Source of the DNA: Vreelandella subterranea
Lineage (GTDB): Bacteria > Pseudomonadota > Gammaproteobacteria > Pseudomonadales > Halomonadaceae
Direction of reading: 5' to 3'
Assembly: GCF_900111305.1 (NCBI RefSeq)
Contig: NZ_FOGS01000008.1
Span: forward strand, 1 to 64,000
Length of the DNA stretch: 64,000 bases
The position numbers and the translations under genes are program-made. This document shows, one piece after another, positions 43,818-53,900 of this stretch (position 1 is the first letter of the stretch; every line of letters begins with the position of its first letter). The notes under the pieces are model-generated. The model searched no databases. It had not been told where the DNA came from and was given only the letters and a program-made list of their open reading frames with translations.

Positions 43818-44093
43818 TCAGGCAGTCGAGGAGGTGCTCAGTAGCTGGCGGTCGCGGACGAACTGGTCGAACTCGCTGAAGCCACCGACATGCTGCTGAT
43901 CGACAAAGACCTGGGGCACCGTATGAATCGGCTTGCCTGCGGTTTTGGCAATATCGTCTTTACTGACGCCCTCAGACGGCATGTCGACGTAGCGGTAGCC
44001 TTCGATACTGCCCGCCTGTTCCAACTGCTCAGCAAGCTGCTTGGCGCGAACACAGAACGGGCAGGACAGGCGCCCAAAAATGACCACAAACAT
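43818..44093 (-). CDS. Glutaredoxin, GrxA-like
   Basis: 91 aa from MFVVIFGRLSCPFCVRAKQLAEQL. The active site is CPFC; TVPQVFVDQQHVGGFSEFDQFV is the glutathione-binding TVP loop and GG region. GrxA reduces disulfides such as those of ribonucleotide reductase. Start chosen at 44093 with AAGGAG six bases upstream. Confidence 0.93.
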   Translation of the reverse strand: MFVVIFGRLSCPFCVRAKQLAEQLEQAGSIEGYRYVDMPSEGVSKDDIAKTAGKPIHTVPQVFVDQQHVGGFSEFDQFVRDRQLLSTSSTA

Positions 44094-44290
44094 ACATGAC
44101 TCCTTTGTGTCAGTGTTAGAACGATGACGCATTGTGAATCAACCGGCCAGCGTTATCCAATAGGGGGACGCTAAAAAGGTTATTGAGTCACGTTATCATC
44201 TGCGTCTGCTACCGAAGGGGAGCAGTGAAACGGTAAGCAATCAGCTAGACTGACCCAGTAAGTACATTCACTTGATCAACAGGATTTGCC

Positions 44291-45061
44291 ATGACGACAA
44301 CAGCAGTGACCCCTCGTGTTGCCTTGGTTACCGGCACCAGCAGCGGTATTGGCGAGGCAGTGGTCAAACACTTTTGTGAATTGGGCCATCAGGTATTGGC
44401 GGTGGATTTCAATCCCGACGGCAGAGCGATTGCCGAGGCAGCAGGGGCTGCATTCTACCAGGCGGATTTAACCGACCCGGAAGCCTGTCGCGGTGCCGTT
44501 GCGGAGGCGGTCAAACGCTTCGGCGGCGTGGATATCCTGGTCAACAATGCCGGGATTCAGCATGTGGCGGCCATTGAAGACTTTCCTGAAGCCAAATGGC
44601 GTCACATTATCGACCTGATGCTGACGGCCCCTTTCCTGCTGACCCAGGCCGCCTGGCCGTACATGCGTGAAAAGGGCTGGGGGCGGATCGTCAATATTGC
44701 GTCGATTCATGCCCAGGTGGCTTCGCCGGGCAAGGCGGCTTATATCAGTGCCAAGCACGGCATGATCGGGCTGACCAAAACGGCCGCGTTGGAAGGCGGT
44801 GAACAGGGGATTACGGCGAACGCGATATGCCCGGCCTACGTGAAGACGCCGCTGGTCGATAACCAGATTGCGGATCAGGCCAAGCTGCATGGCATGGGCG
44901 AGCAGGAAGTGATTGAAAATATCATGCTCAAGAATGCCGCTGTAAAACGTCTGATCGAGCCGGGTGAAGTGGCGCAACTGGTCGCCTACATGGCCTCGGA
45001 TGCAGCAGGGGCGGTGACCGGGGCGAGCTGGAATATCGACCTGGGCTGGACCGCCCATTAA
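44291..45061 (+). CDS. 3-hydroxybutyrate dehydrogenase
   Basis: 256 aa short-chain dehydrogenase: cofactor motif TGTSSGIGE (about residue 15), NNAG, catalytic Ser in IASIHAQVASP and YISAK. Family features of bacterial HBDH are the IHAQVASPGKAAYISAKHG block and the CPAYVKTPLVDNQI segment. It oxidises 3-hydroxybutyrate to acetoacetate with NAD, the step before ScoAB. Confidence 0.9.
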   Translation: MTTTAVTPRVALVTGTSSGIGEAVVKHFCELGHQVLAVDFNPDGRAIAEAAGAAFYQADLTDPEACRGAVAEAVKRFGGVDILVNNAGIQHVAAIEDFPEAKWRHIIDLMLTAPFLLTQAAWPYMREKGWGRIVNIASIHAQVASPGKAAYISAKHGMIGLTKTAALEGGEQGITANAICPAYVKTPLVDNQIADQAKLHGMGEQEVIENIMLKNAAVKRLIEPGEVAQLVAYMASDAAGAVTGASWNIDLGWTAH

Positions 45062-45101
45062 TTCGCGCTGCATTAGCCCACAGGTGTAGACAGACAGCGA
45101 G

Positions 45102-45641
45102 TTAGTGGCGCACAGGGCGCTTTTGCAGTTTGCGCTGCAGGGTTCGGCGGTGCATGCCGAGCGCCCTGGCAGTGGCCGAGATATTGCCATCGTGCTCCTG
45201 CAAGACCTTCTGGATGTGTTCCCAGGTAATGCGATTGATGGAAGGTGGGTTATCAGCCACTTCAATATTGGGGTCGCCCTGGGACCGTTCGAACGCGGTC
45301 AGTACATCGTCAGCGTCGACCGGTTTGCATAGATAATTGACGGCTCCCAGCTTGATGGCTTCCACGGCGGTCGCAATACTCGAGTAGCCGGTCAATACGA
45401 CCACATGACAGTGCGGAACGACCGCCAGCAGTTCGGGCAATAACTTGAGCCCCGAAGAATTTTCCAGCTTCAAGTCGAGGGTGGCCATGGTGGGCATATG
45501 TTGGGCCGCAAGCGCCAGGGCCTGGTCCGCATCATTGGCCACGACGACCTCAAGCCCACGCCGGGTGAGCGAGCGACTTAGCACATGGCAAAACATCTCG
45601 TCGTCGTCGACAATCAATAATCGCTGGTTGGGTGTTTGCAT
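45102..45641 (-). CDS. regA: RegA/PrrA/ActR-family response regulator
   Basis: 179 aa. Receiver domain with acidic pocket LLIVDDDE, phosphoacceptor Asp in ATLDLKLE (about residue 56) and Lys in NYLCKPVDADD. A short linker with prolines precedes a Fis-type HTH, INRITWEHIQKVLQEHDGNISATARALGMHRRTLQRKL, nearly invariant in RegA/PrrA proteins. Global redox regulator, downstream of the RegB-like kinase by 40 bases. Confidence 0.93.
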   Translation of the reverse strand: MQTPNQRLLIVDDDEMFCHVLSRSLTRRGLEVVVANDADQALALAAQHMPTMATLDLKLENSSGLKLLPELLAVVPHCHVVVLTGYSSIATAVEAIKLGAVNYLCKPVDADDVLTAFERSQGDPNIEVADNPPSINRITWEHIQKVLQEHDGNISATARALGMHRRTLQRKLQKRPVRH

Positions 45642-45681
45642 GATGACCTCAATGAATCAGTAACGAGAGGCGTCACAGCGC

Positions 45682-46959
45682 CTAGTCAGCATCTGCACGA
45701 GGTAGCGTGACTTCGGTTAAGGTGCCGCCTTCGGGATGGTTATAAAGACTCACGCCCCCGCCAAAACGATTGATAGTGGCGTGAGTTAAAAACAAGCCAA
45801 TGCCCATTCCCTTGCTTTTTGTGGAAACGAACGTGTCGCCCAACTGATCGGCAATCGACATGGCAACGCCAGGGCCGTGATCACGAATATCGATCACGAC
45901 GCGGTCAGAGTACCAATCCAGTCCAATGGCGACGCCTTCGGGGTTGGCATCCGCGGCGTTATTCAGCAGATTGGTGAGCGCCTGATCGAGGGTGGCGTCA
46001 ACGGCCAGCCAGGGCCGTCCACGGCGGCCAGCGATGTCCAGTCGGTGACTGACATCGGGCCGTAATACCAGCCAGCGTTGGACAACACCGCCTAGCCAGG
46101 TTTCGGCGTCGAGCACTTCCGGTTCTGCCATGCGCCGCCGATCTGCCTGACTGACGAGGTGCTGCAGGCGGGATTTGCAAATATCCACCTGCTGACGCAG
46201 CAATTCGATATCTTCCTGGCGCTCCGGGTCATCCTTGGCTTCTTGCTGCATGTCCTTGAGCAGTACCGCCATGGTGGATAGCGGCGTGCCCAACTCATGC
46301 GCGGTGCCTGCCGCCTGGGTGGCAACGGCCAGCACTTGCTCGTTGCGCAATGCCGCTTCGCGGGTGCGCGAAAGCGCCTGGTCACGATGCCTCAAGGCAT
46401 GGGCCATCTTATAGATGAAAAAAGTGACCAGTCCTGCGGACATGCCGAAATTCACCCACATGCCCAAGACATGGAGGCTCAGCGGGCTGCTGCTGTTGAT
46501 ATGCCCCAATTGGGGAATAGGATGGTAGTCAATCATCAAGAAGCTATAGGCGGCCATGGCGCAGCCGGCAATGATCCAGGCATGACGCCAGGGCAGGGTA
46601 GCGGCCGCAATGGTAATCGGTACCAGGTAATAGGTGATAAAGGGATTGGTGGACCCCCCGGAAAAATAGAACAGCAGCGTCAAGCCCACTACATCGGCGA
46701 GCAGGTGTAGCAAGTACTCAAGGTGCTGGACGGCGCGTGGCCGTCCCAGCCGCCACCAGGTGGCAATGTTGAGCAGTCCCATCGCCAGAACGACGCTGAT
46801 CACCTCAGGCACGGGCAGCTCAAACGAGAGGAACTTGACGCCCACGATGATGGCAATTAAAAACCCCGTCCAGGTGATGCCTCGCACTATGGTCAATCGG
46901 ACCAGGTTACGGTTCGGGGTCGATAACGGTAGCGGGAGCTCGGTTGGCATCTGGCTCAC
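45682..46959 (-). CDS. regB: RegB/PrrB-family redox sensor histidine kinase
   Basis: 425 aa. Six membrane helices; the ubiquinone-binding motif GGSTNPF (about residue 100) and H-box GTAHELGTPLST (about 220) are intact. A cysteine in QQVDICKSRLQ aligns by eye with the redox-active Cys of Rhodobacter RegB. ATPase boxes NLLNNAADANP, DHGPGV and GMGIGLFL follow. It is expected to sense quinone and thiol redox state and phosphorylate RegA. Confidence 0.93.
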   Translation of the reverse strand: MSQMPTELPLPLSTPNRNLVRLTIVRGITWTGFLIAIIVGVKFLSFELPVPEVISVVLAMGLLNIATWWRLGRPRAVQHLEYLLHLLADVVGLTLLFYFSGGSTNPFITYYLVPITIAAATLPWRHAWIIAGCAMAAYSFLMIDYHPIPQLGHINSSSPLSLHVLGMWVNFGMSAGLVTFFIYKMAHALRHRDQALSRTREAALRNEQVLAVATQAAGTAHELGTPLSTMAVLLKDMQQEAKDDPERQEDIELLRQQVDICKSRLQHLVSQADRRRMAEPEVLDAETWLGGVVQRWLVLRPDVSHRLDIAGRRGRPWLAVDATLDQALTNLLNNAADANPEGVAIGLDWYSDRVVIDIRDHGPGVAMSIADQLGDTFVSTKSKGMGIGLFLTHATINRFGGGVSLYNHPEGGTLTEVTLPRADAD

Positions 46960-47372
46960 CTGGCGGTGGATTTAAAGCGATGGATCAGGAATTTAATAAA
47001 CAGCGTCATGACGTAGGTTAACCATCCCGCCGTGGCCACAATATTGAATACCAGCATCTTGGGGGGCAGCCAGGCGCTGCCCAGCAGGCCCTCAATCATG
47101 ATGTGGAAAAACATCGCGATAAGCACCGGCAGCGCCAGCAGGTGAATCCACATATCAGTCCGTCGTTTGCGCACGTGATAACGCCGCAGGAGGAAGCGAA
47201 GCGGCCGGTGCGCCCAGCTGAAAAATGCCAGTGTGGCGATGATCAGCAGCATGGTGACGGTCGCTTCGGTACTGCCGTAATACGTAGAAAACGACACCGA
47301 CCACGCGAGTGCGAGCCACAGCAAGCCTTCGAGGCTGGCAATAATGTCGGCGTTTCGCCGGACCTTCTGCAT
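46956..47372 (-). CDS. Unrecognised 4-TM membrane protein coupled to RegB
   Basis: 138 aa with four hydrophobic segments (LLWLALAWSVSFSTYYG, TMLLIIATLAFFSWA, LLALPVLIAMFFHIM, VFNIVATAGWLTYVMTLFIKFL) and a basic loop HVRKRRTD. Histidines within or near helices (WIHLLAL, FFHIMIEG) could bind haem or metal. Its stop overlaps the regB start (ATGA), so it is the first gene of the regBA operon. In many proteobacteria a SenC/PrrC protein sits with regBA; this is not SenC. Confidence 0.75.
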   Translation of the reverse strand: MQKVRRNADIIASLEGLLWLALAWSVSFSTYYGSTEATVTMLLIIATLAFFSWAHRPLRFLLRRYHVRKRRTDMWIHLLALPVLIAMFFHIMIEGLLGSAWLPPKMLVFNIVATAGWLTYVMTLFIKFLIHRFKSTAR

Positions 47373-47447
47373 AACGTGTATCCTTTGACCAACCAGTGAT
47401 CATTATCATACGCCACATCGAGTCGGCTGTGGATGAATGGCACTCGA

Positions 47448-47475
47448 TTCAACCTGATGGCGTATCCGGTATACT
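47448..47475 (+). promoter_or_regulatory. Probable pyrC promoter
   Basis: TTCAAC (47448-47453) and TATACT (47470-47475) with a 16-base spacer and a GG before the -10 box, about 65 bases before pyrC. Confidence 0.4.
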
Positions 47476-47539
47476 GCTGTTCGAGGCGCTGGGCGCCCAT
47501 TTCATTGACTGCGATAACTGACGACGTACAGGATCTTCC

Positions 47540-48574
47540 GTGGACGCTATTACTTTGACCCGGCCAGACGACTGGCACCTCCACCTGCGCGATGGCGAAG
47601 CACTGAAAGCGGTCGTGGGCCATTCCGCGGCCCAGATGGGGCGCGCAATCATTATGCCGAACTTGACGCCGCCGATCACCACGACCGAACAAGCTGTCGC
47701 TTACCGTGAGCGGATTCTGGATGCGCTGCCTGCCGGTAGTCGCTTTGAACCGCTCATGACATTGTACCTGACAGACACCACGCCGCCGGAAGAGATCGCG
47801 CGGGCGGCCAGTAGCGGCATCGTCCACGCCGTCAAGCTTTACCCGGCGGGCGCGACCACCAACTCTGCCTCCGGGGTGACGGATCTGACGCGCTGCGATG
47901 CGACCATTGCCGCGCTTGCCGAAGCAGGCATGCCGTTGTTGATGCATGGTGAAGTCACCGACGCGGCCATTGATATCTTTGATCGCGAGGCGGTGTTTAT
48001 CGAGCGCGTGCTGACACCGCTTTTAGCGCGCCACCCAGGGTTGAAAGTGGTGTTCGAACATATCACGACACAGCAAGCCGCCGAGTTCGTTGCCCAGGCA
48101 CCCGATACGGTGGCCGCTACGATTACCGCGCACCACCTGTTATTCAATCGCAATAAAATGCTGGTCGGGGGTATTCGGCCGCACTATTACTGCCTGCCCA
48201 TTCTCAAGCGCGAAAGGCACCGCCAGGCGTTGCTGAAAGCGGCGACCAGCGGCAGCGGGAAGTTTTTCCTGGGTACCGACAGCGCCCCCCATGCGCAAAC
48301 CGCCAAAGAGTCCAGCTGTGGCTGTGCGGGTGCCTACACGGCATCCACGGCGATAGAGCTTTATGCGACGGCGTTTGACGAAGTCGGGGCGCTATCGGCG
48401 CTGGAGGGGTTTGCCAGCCTCAACGGGCCGCGCTTTTATGGCCTGCCGCCCAATGGCGACACGATTACCCTGTCTCGGCGCCCGCAAAACGTCCCCGCCA
48501 GCTACCCCTACGCCGAGGGGGAAGCGATCATTCCGCTGCTGGCGGGGGAAGCGCTCGACTGGTCGATCAGCTAG
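47540..48574 (+). CDS. pyrC: Dihydroorotase, homodimeric type
   Basis: 344 aa from GTG at 47540 (AGGA six bases upstream). The zinc site WHLHLRDG near the start, KLYPAG with the carboxylated Lys, MHGEV, FEHITT and GTDSAPH with catalytic Asp are all present. It closes carbamoyl-aspartate to dihydroorotate in pyrimidine synthesis. It ends 8 bases inside the convergent mtnN gene. Confidence 0.96.
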   Translation: MDAITLTRPDDWHLHLRDGEALKAVVGHSAAQMGRAIIMPNLTPPITTTEQAVAYRERILDALPAGSRFEPLMTLYLTDTTPPEEIARAASSGIVHAVKLYPAGATTNSASGVTDLTRCDATIAALAEAGMPLLMHGEVTDAAIDIFDREAVFIERVLTPLLARHPGLKVVFEHITTQQAAEFVAQAPDTVAATITAHHLLFNRNKMLVGGIRPHYYCLPILKRERHRQALLKAATSGSGKFFLGTDSAPHAQTAKESSCGCAGAYTASTAIELYATAFDEVGALSALEGFASLNGPRFYGLPPNGDTITLSRRPQNVPASYPYAEGEAIIPLLAGEALDWSIS

Positions 48575-49274
48575 CGCTCAAGGTGAGGAGCATCTGGTCG
48601 ACCATGCGCGAGGAATGGTCGGCAGCCATATCCAGAAATTGCTCAAAGGACAGATGGTTATCGCCGTTGCCGGGGATGTCGGATAGGGCGCGGATCACCA
48701 CGAAGGGGCATTGGTACAAATGGCATGTCTGGGCAATGGCGGCGGCTTCCATTTCCACCGCCAGCATGTCGGGGAACAAGGCGCGGGTGGCATCGACCCT
48801 GGCCGGGTCAGCCATGAAGGCATCGCCAGTGGCGATCAAGCCTTCACGCACCTTGACCTCGCCCAGTGTCTTGATGGCGCCCTGGGCCACTTTGCGGAGC
48901 GCTGCATCGGCCAGGTAAGCCGCGGGCATGCCGGGGACCTGGCCCATTTCGTAGCCGAAGACCATGGCGTCTACGTCATGGTGGCGGACTTCGTCGGAAA
49001 TGATGATATCGCCGATATGCAGGTCGCTGGCGAACCCGCCGGCTGAACCGGTGTTGATCACCGCGTCAGGTTGATGGCGCTCCAGCAGTAGCGCCGTGCC
49101 GACCGCTGCGTTCACTTTGCCAATACCCGATTGCAGGATGGTCACGTCGAGGCCGTGGCGTGTGCCACGATGAAAGATAAACCCCGCGTGCTCATAACGC
49201 TCCGGGTTGTCGAGCTGGGACGCCAGGATGCTGACTTCCTGCGCCATGGCGCCAATGATACCGATACGCTTCAC
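48567..49274 (-). CDS. mtnN: 5'-methylthioadenosine/S-adenosylhomocysteine nucleosidase
   Basis: 235 aa. Catalytic residues of MTAN are in place: Glu in GAMAQEV (about residue 12), Glu in [10 protein letters not shown] (about 173) and Asp in RALSDIPG (about 196). It cleaves MTA and SAH, feeding methionine salvage and preventing SAH build-up. It converges on pyrC and is followed in reading order by no close partner; folD starts upstream on the same strand. Confidence 0.95.
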   Translation of the reverse strand: MKRIGIIGAMAQEVSILASQLDNPERYEHAGFIFHRGTRHGLDVTILQSGIGKVNAAVGTALLLERHQPDAVINTGSAGGFASDLHIGDIIISDEVRHHDVDAMVFGYEMGQVPGMPAAYLADAALRKVAQGAIKTLGEVKVREGLIATGDAFMADPARVDATRALFPDMLAVEMEAAAIAQTCHLYQCPFVVIRALSDIPGNGDNHLSFEQFLDMAADHSSRMVDQMLLTLSAS

Positions 49275-49316
49275 TATGTTGGTTTCCTGTCCGTCAGAAG
49301 AAGATAAACAGCGCGG

Positions 49317-50180
49317 TTAGCTGTCAGATTGATCGTGCTGTTCAGCGGCCGCCAGGGTGTTTTCCAGCAGGGTGGCGACGGTCATCGGTCCTACGCCGCC
49401 AGGGACGGGGGTGATCAGGCTGGCGCGTTCGGCGGCAGCGGTGAAGCCGACATCCCCCTTCAGCTTGCCGTCTTCCTGGCGATTGATCCCCACGTCAATC
49501 ACCACGGCACCGGGTTTGATCCAGTCACCCTGCACGATGCCGGGCTTGCCGACGGCAACCACGACAAGGTCGGCACGTCGGACATGTGCTTCCAGATCCC
49601 TGGTAAACCGGTGGCATACCGTGGTGGTGGCGCCGGCAAGCATCAGCTCCAGTGCCATGGGCCGCCCGACGATGTTAGAGGCGCCGACGACGGTGGCATC
49701 GAGACCGCGGACCTTGACGCCACTCTGTTCGAGCAGCGTCATGATGCCTTTTGGCGTACAGGGGCGAAGGGCCGGCATGCGCTGGGCCAGCCGGCCAATA
49801 TTGAAGGGATGAAAGCCATCGACGTCCTTGTCGGGTCGAATCCGTTCGAGTATCGGTTCGGCGTCGAGCGCGTCGGGCAAGGGGAGCTGGACAAGAATGC
49901 CGTCGACGGTAGGATCGTCATTTAACTGGTCAACCAGCGCTTCAAGTGTCTGCTGGGAAGTATCGCTGGGCAGGGCGTGCTGAAAGGAAAGAATGCCTGC
50001 CTGTTCACAGGCGCGGTGCTTATTGTTCACATAGACTTGTGAGGCGGGGTCGTCTCCTACCACCACAACCGCAAGTCCGGGTGCTCTTTTACCTGCCTGC
50101 TGGCGGGCAGCTACCTGTTGAGCAACATGCTGACGGACATTGGCGGCGATAGCTTTGCCATCGATGAGTTGGGCGGTCAT
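49317..50180 (-). CDS. folD: Methylenetetrahydrofolate dehydrogenase/cyclohydrolase FolD
   Basis: 287 aa. [15 protein letters not shown] holds the catalytic Tyr/Lys, with [30 protein letters not shown] and the C-terminal [20 protein letters not shown], all FolD signatures. It interconverts methylene-, methenyl- and formyl-THF, and so handles one-carbon units from the glycine cleavage genes elsewhere in the window. Confidence 0.96.
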   Translation of the reverse strand: MTAQLIDGKAIAANVRQHVAQQVAARQQAGKRAPGLAVVVVGDDPASQVYVNNKHRACEQAGILSFQHALPSDTSQQTLEALVDQLNDDPTVDGILVQLPLPDALDAEPILERIRPDKDVDGFHPFNIGRLAQRMPALRPCTPKGIMTLLEQSGVKVRGLDATVVGASNIVGRPMALELMLAGATTTVCHRFTRDLEAHVRRADLVVVAVGKPGIVQGDWIKPGAVVIDVGINRQEDGKLKGDVGFTAAAERASLITPVPGGVGPMTVATLLENTLAAAEQHDQSDS

Positions 50181-50309
50181 GTAAAGAAATCCCCGTAGAG
50201 GTTGAAGGGCGAACTAAAGACACGAGTGTTAACCAAAGGTCTGCCGTTGCCAATTTTCGCATGATGGGGCAGTCAGGCAAAGTGCCAGGGTAAGTTGTCA
50301 GCTTGATGG

Positions 50310-50337
50310 TTGACTTTAAAATTAAAAACAGTAATAT
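50310..50337 (+). promoter_or_regulatory. tRNA cluster promoter
   Basis: TTGACT (50310-50315) and TAATAT (50332-50337) with a 16-base spacer, AT-rich spacer and GC-containing discriminator, 47 bases before tRNA-Pro. Strong-looking stable RNA promoter. Confidence 0.65.
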
Positions 50338-50384
50338 ATGCCTCGCTTGAGACGGGCCAGGCGGCAGCGTTTAGGCAATGAAAT

Positions 50385-50461
50385 CGGGGTGTAGCGCAGT
50401 CTGGTAGCGCGCCTGCTTTGGGAGCAGGATGTCGGGGGTTCGAATCCCTCCACCCCGACCA
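50385..50461 (+). tRNA. tRNA-Pro (anticodon UGG)
   Basis: 77 bases: acceptor CGGGGTG/CACCCCG, anticodon stem CCTGC/GCAGG with loop TTTGGGA (UGG), T arm GGGGG-TTCGAAT-CCCTC (4 standard pairs plus G-C end) and encoded CCA. First gene of the cluster. Confidence 0.96.
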
Positions 50462-50548
50462 CGTCTAACGCGAAAGGTAGTTTTGCTTTTCCAGGCGATG
50501 GTTGTGGTCAAGTGCTCATCAATGTCTTTGTTCACAGATATTACATGT

Positions 50549-50625
50549 GCGCTCATAGCTCAACCGGATAGAGCAACGGCCTTCTAAGCCGTAGGTTGCA
50601 GGTTCGAATCCTGCTGGGCGCGCCA
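50549..50625 (+). tRNA. tRNA-Arg (anticodon UCU)
   Basis: 77 bases: acceptor GCGCTCA/TGGGCGC (one G-T pair), anticodon stem ACGGC/GCCGT with loop CTTCTAA (UCU), T arm GCAGG-TTCGAAT-CCTGC, encoded CCA. Reads AGA/AGG codons, rare in such genomes. Confidence 0.96.
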
Positions 50626-50677
50626 TTTGTACCAGTAGCGATTAGCCTTGAAATCTCGTCAGTTGCAGTTGTCAATG

Positions 50678-50752
50678 GTGGATGTAGCTCAGTGGTAGAG
50701 CCCCGGATTGTGGCTCCGGTGGTCGTGGGTTCGATCCCCATCATCCACCCCA
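50678..50752 (+). tRNA. tRNA-His (anticodon GUG), copy 1
   Basis: 75 bases plus an encoded G at position -1 (50677), the His identity element opposite the C73 discriminator. Anticodon loop TTGTGGC, T arm GTGGG-TTCGATC-CCCAT, encoded CCA. Identical in sequence to copy 2. Confidence 0.95.
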
Positions 50753-50793
50753 GTGACAGCAAAGCAATCAGCAGTTCCCTTCTACAGGTTATG

Positions 50794-50868
50794 GTGGATG
50801 TAGCTCAGTGGTAGAGCCCCGGATTGTGGCTCCGGTGGTCGTGGGTTCGATCCCCATCATCCACCCCA
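50794..50868 (+). tRNA. tRNA-His (anticodon GUG), copy 2
   Basis: Identical to copy 1 over all 75 bases, 116 bases further on, also with the encoded G at -1 (50793). Flanking spacer sequences differ between copies apart from a few bases, so the duplication is not very recent or was homogenised by gene conversion. Confidence 0.95.
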
Positions 50869-50981
50869 TTAACCTCTTTTCTGTTTTACCCGCTTATCTT
50901 CATTCATCTTTATCTTCTCTTCCGTTTTGAACTTCCCAATGACTTCTCCCATTCGGGAATTTTCAGGGCGTCACTTGTTGG

Positions 50982-53900
50982 TCAGCGTGGCATCACCTTG
51001 ATGGGCTGTCCGCCTACCTGGGTGAGTGGGCCGGGGTGTCCGAGTAAATAGCCTTGCGCATAGTCAATGCCAAGGGCCTTTAGCGTATCCAGGGTTTGCT
51101 GCGTTTCGACGAATTCAGCAATGGTTTCTATACTGAGCGCTTTGCCCACGGCGTGAATGGCTTCCACCATCGCTCGATCAATCGGGTCTTCATGGACATG
51201 GCGAATGAAATGCCCGTCGATTTTTAAATAATCAACGGGCAGCTGTTTCAAGTAGCTAAAGGAAGACAGCCCCGTGCCAAAATCATCCAGCGCAAACCGG
51301 CAGCCCAGTTGTTTCAGCGTGTGGATGAGCTCGATCACGCTGGAAAGTTGTGCAATGGCCGCGCTTTCGGTGATTTCAAAGCACAGGCTGCCCTTGGGCA
51401 ACCGGGCATTTTGCACCTGGGTGATCAGGTCCCGGCAGAATTCGCCATCGGACAGCGACGCGCCCGAGAGGTTGACCCCCCAGCAGCCCCAGGCAGTGTC
51501 GGGGGCTGAGCGGGTAATATCGGACAGCCATGCAAGGGTGTTGCGGACCACCCAGCGGTCAATGCGCGGCATAAAGTGGTAGCGCTCGGCAGCGGGTAGA
51601 AAACTGCCCGGTGTGATCAGGTTGCCGTCTTCCTCCAGGCGTAAAAGTATTTCCTGGTAAGCGGGGCGTTTGGCGCAGACAGCTTCGATAGGTTGCGAGA
51701 AGAGTCGGAAATGATCATTGTCGAGCGCGTTCTGCAAGCGCTGTACCCAGCGAAGCTCACCGTCGCGTTCGAGTACCGAATGGTCATTGGCCTGGTAACA
51801 GTGTAGGCGGTTGCGTCCTGCCTCCTTGGCGGTGTAGCAGGCGGCATCGGCAGCGTGCAGGGCATCGGTTAACTGCATGTGGGCATCACTCAGAACGACC
51901 AGCCCGATGCTGACGCCAATACCAAAGGTGTGCTCCTGCCAGGCAAAGCGATAGTTTTCGATATCGCAGCGGATGGCATCGGCAATTTGTCTGGCCTGAT
52001 CCATGGGGCAGTTGGGTAGCAACAGGGCAAACTCGTCGCCACCAAGGCGGGCGACGGTATCGCTGCTGCGGACATAAGCCTGCAGTTTTGTGGCCACCTG
52101 GCGGAGAAGCTCATCACCGGCGATGTGGCCGCAGGTATCGTTGACGATCTTGAACTGGTCAAGATCCAGATAGCATAAAACGTGACTGCCTTCCTGGCCA
52201 TCGAGCAACTGGCTCAGCGTTGTTTCAAATGCTCGACGGTTGATTAGCCCTGTCAGGTTGTCGTGGCTGGCCTGGTAGTTAAGCTGGTCGGCAAGTTGGC
52301 GAGTGATGCTGACGTCCTGGAAGACCGCCACTGCGCCCAACGTAATGCCGCTGCGCGAGCGAATCGGGGCGGCACTGTGTTGAATGGGCGTTCGCTGTCC
52401 GTCGCAGTGCTCAAGCCAGCCGTCCTCGGTGGAATGAATGGCGCGATGCTGGGTGAGTACCTGGCGTGCCGGGTTGCTGAGTAGACTGCCGGTTTTGTCG
52501 TCAATGAGGCGATAAATCGACTGGATCGGTTTTTCACGAGCCTCGCGAAGGTGCCAGCCGGTCAGCCGCTGGGCTTCGCTATTCATGAAGGTGATCAGGC
52601 CGCTGGCATCGCAGGTGATGACGCCATCGCCAATCGAGGCCAGGGTCGTTCTGGCCAGATCCCGCTCGCGGTTTAACTGTTCCTGCAGGCGCTTGCGTTC
52701 GGTAATGTCGCGCACCATGCCGGAACGTTCCGAGTCCGAACCGCTGGCTCCTTCGCTGATCTGGACTTCCAGATAGCGGACTTCCTGAGTGGCGGAGCGC
52801 AGCTTGATTTCATGGCGTTCACCCGGCGCCAGGTTGGTGCGCTCCAGTAAGCGGCTGACAGGGGTGCCTATCATCTGCTCGGCTTGAACGCCAAACAGCT
52901 GCTCCGCACCCGGGTTGAGGCTGGTGAGTATCCCGTTGGCCTGCCAGGTAAGCACGCCGTCACGCAGGTTGTGAAGCATCACCCGGGTATGGTCGATAGC
53001 GCTTTCCAGGGCCGCCGCGACACGGTTGTAGCCTGCGGCAATCTCGCCCACTTCAGAAAAAGGGTCTGCCTCGATGCGCTGGCGCATGTCGCCCTGTTGT
53101 TCATGGCGGCGCATGTGTTCCAGCAATTGGGTCAGTTCGTTATGGGTGCCGTGTTCGGCGAGGTTTAAGCCCTTTTTTTCATCTTCAGGGCTAACCCGAA
53201 GCGGAAAATAGCGCCCGGAGATACGAAACAGCAGCCACGCAATACCAAAGCTCCAGAGTCCGCAGATAACGACGCCCAGCAGCTGCACACCGGCCTGTTC
53301 CACCGTGCCCAGCCCAGTCCCCAGCGCCTCGGGGTCGGCTATCCAGGGCAGAGCGAGCGTGCCCCAAATGCCGGGAATCAAATGCGCCGGAATAGCGCCT
53401 ACGGCGTCATCGATGCGGTGGTTGAGCAGCCATTCGCTGGTGACCACCATCAGAACGCCGCTGACAGCCCCGAGGCCCAGTGCCCCTGACATCGACACTG
53501 CATGGGCTCCTGCGGTAACAGCGACCAATCCGGCAATGGCGCCGTTGATGGCATACATGACGTCGGCATAGCGGCGGGTTCGCCAGCCCATCAGCATGGC
53601 GGATAGAATGCCCCCGGCGGCGCCCAGGACCGTATTGGCGAGAATGCCAGGTACCTGGCCGTTGATGGCCAGCGTGCTGCCGCCGTTGAAGCCAAACCAG
53701 CCGAGTATCATGAACAGCGCCCCCAGCATGGCGAGGGGCAGGTTGCCCGCCGGGAAGGCGGTGGGGGGTTGGTTTTGGTTGAAGCGTCCCTGGCGAGGGC
53801 CGATGGCGAGAACGGCCGCAAGCGCGACCCAGCCCCCCACGCTGTGAACGACGGTGGAACCGGCAAAATCCACAAACCCCAGCGAAGCGAGCCAGCCGCT

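Noticed and set aside
49329..49925. 198-aa + strand ORF opposite folD, and other long antisense ORFs such as 41431-42234 (-), 56859-58052 (-) and 60653-61495 (-)
   Set aside because: They lie wholly opposite well-identified genes, lack domain patterns and are expected from codon bias in GC-rich genes.
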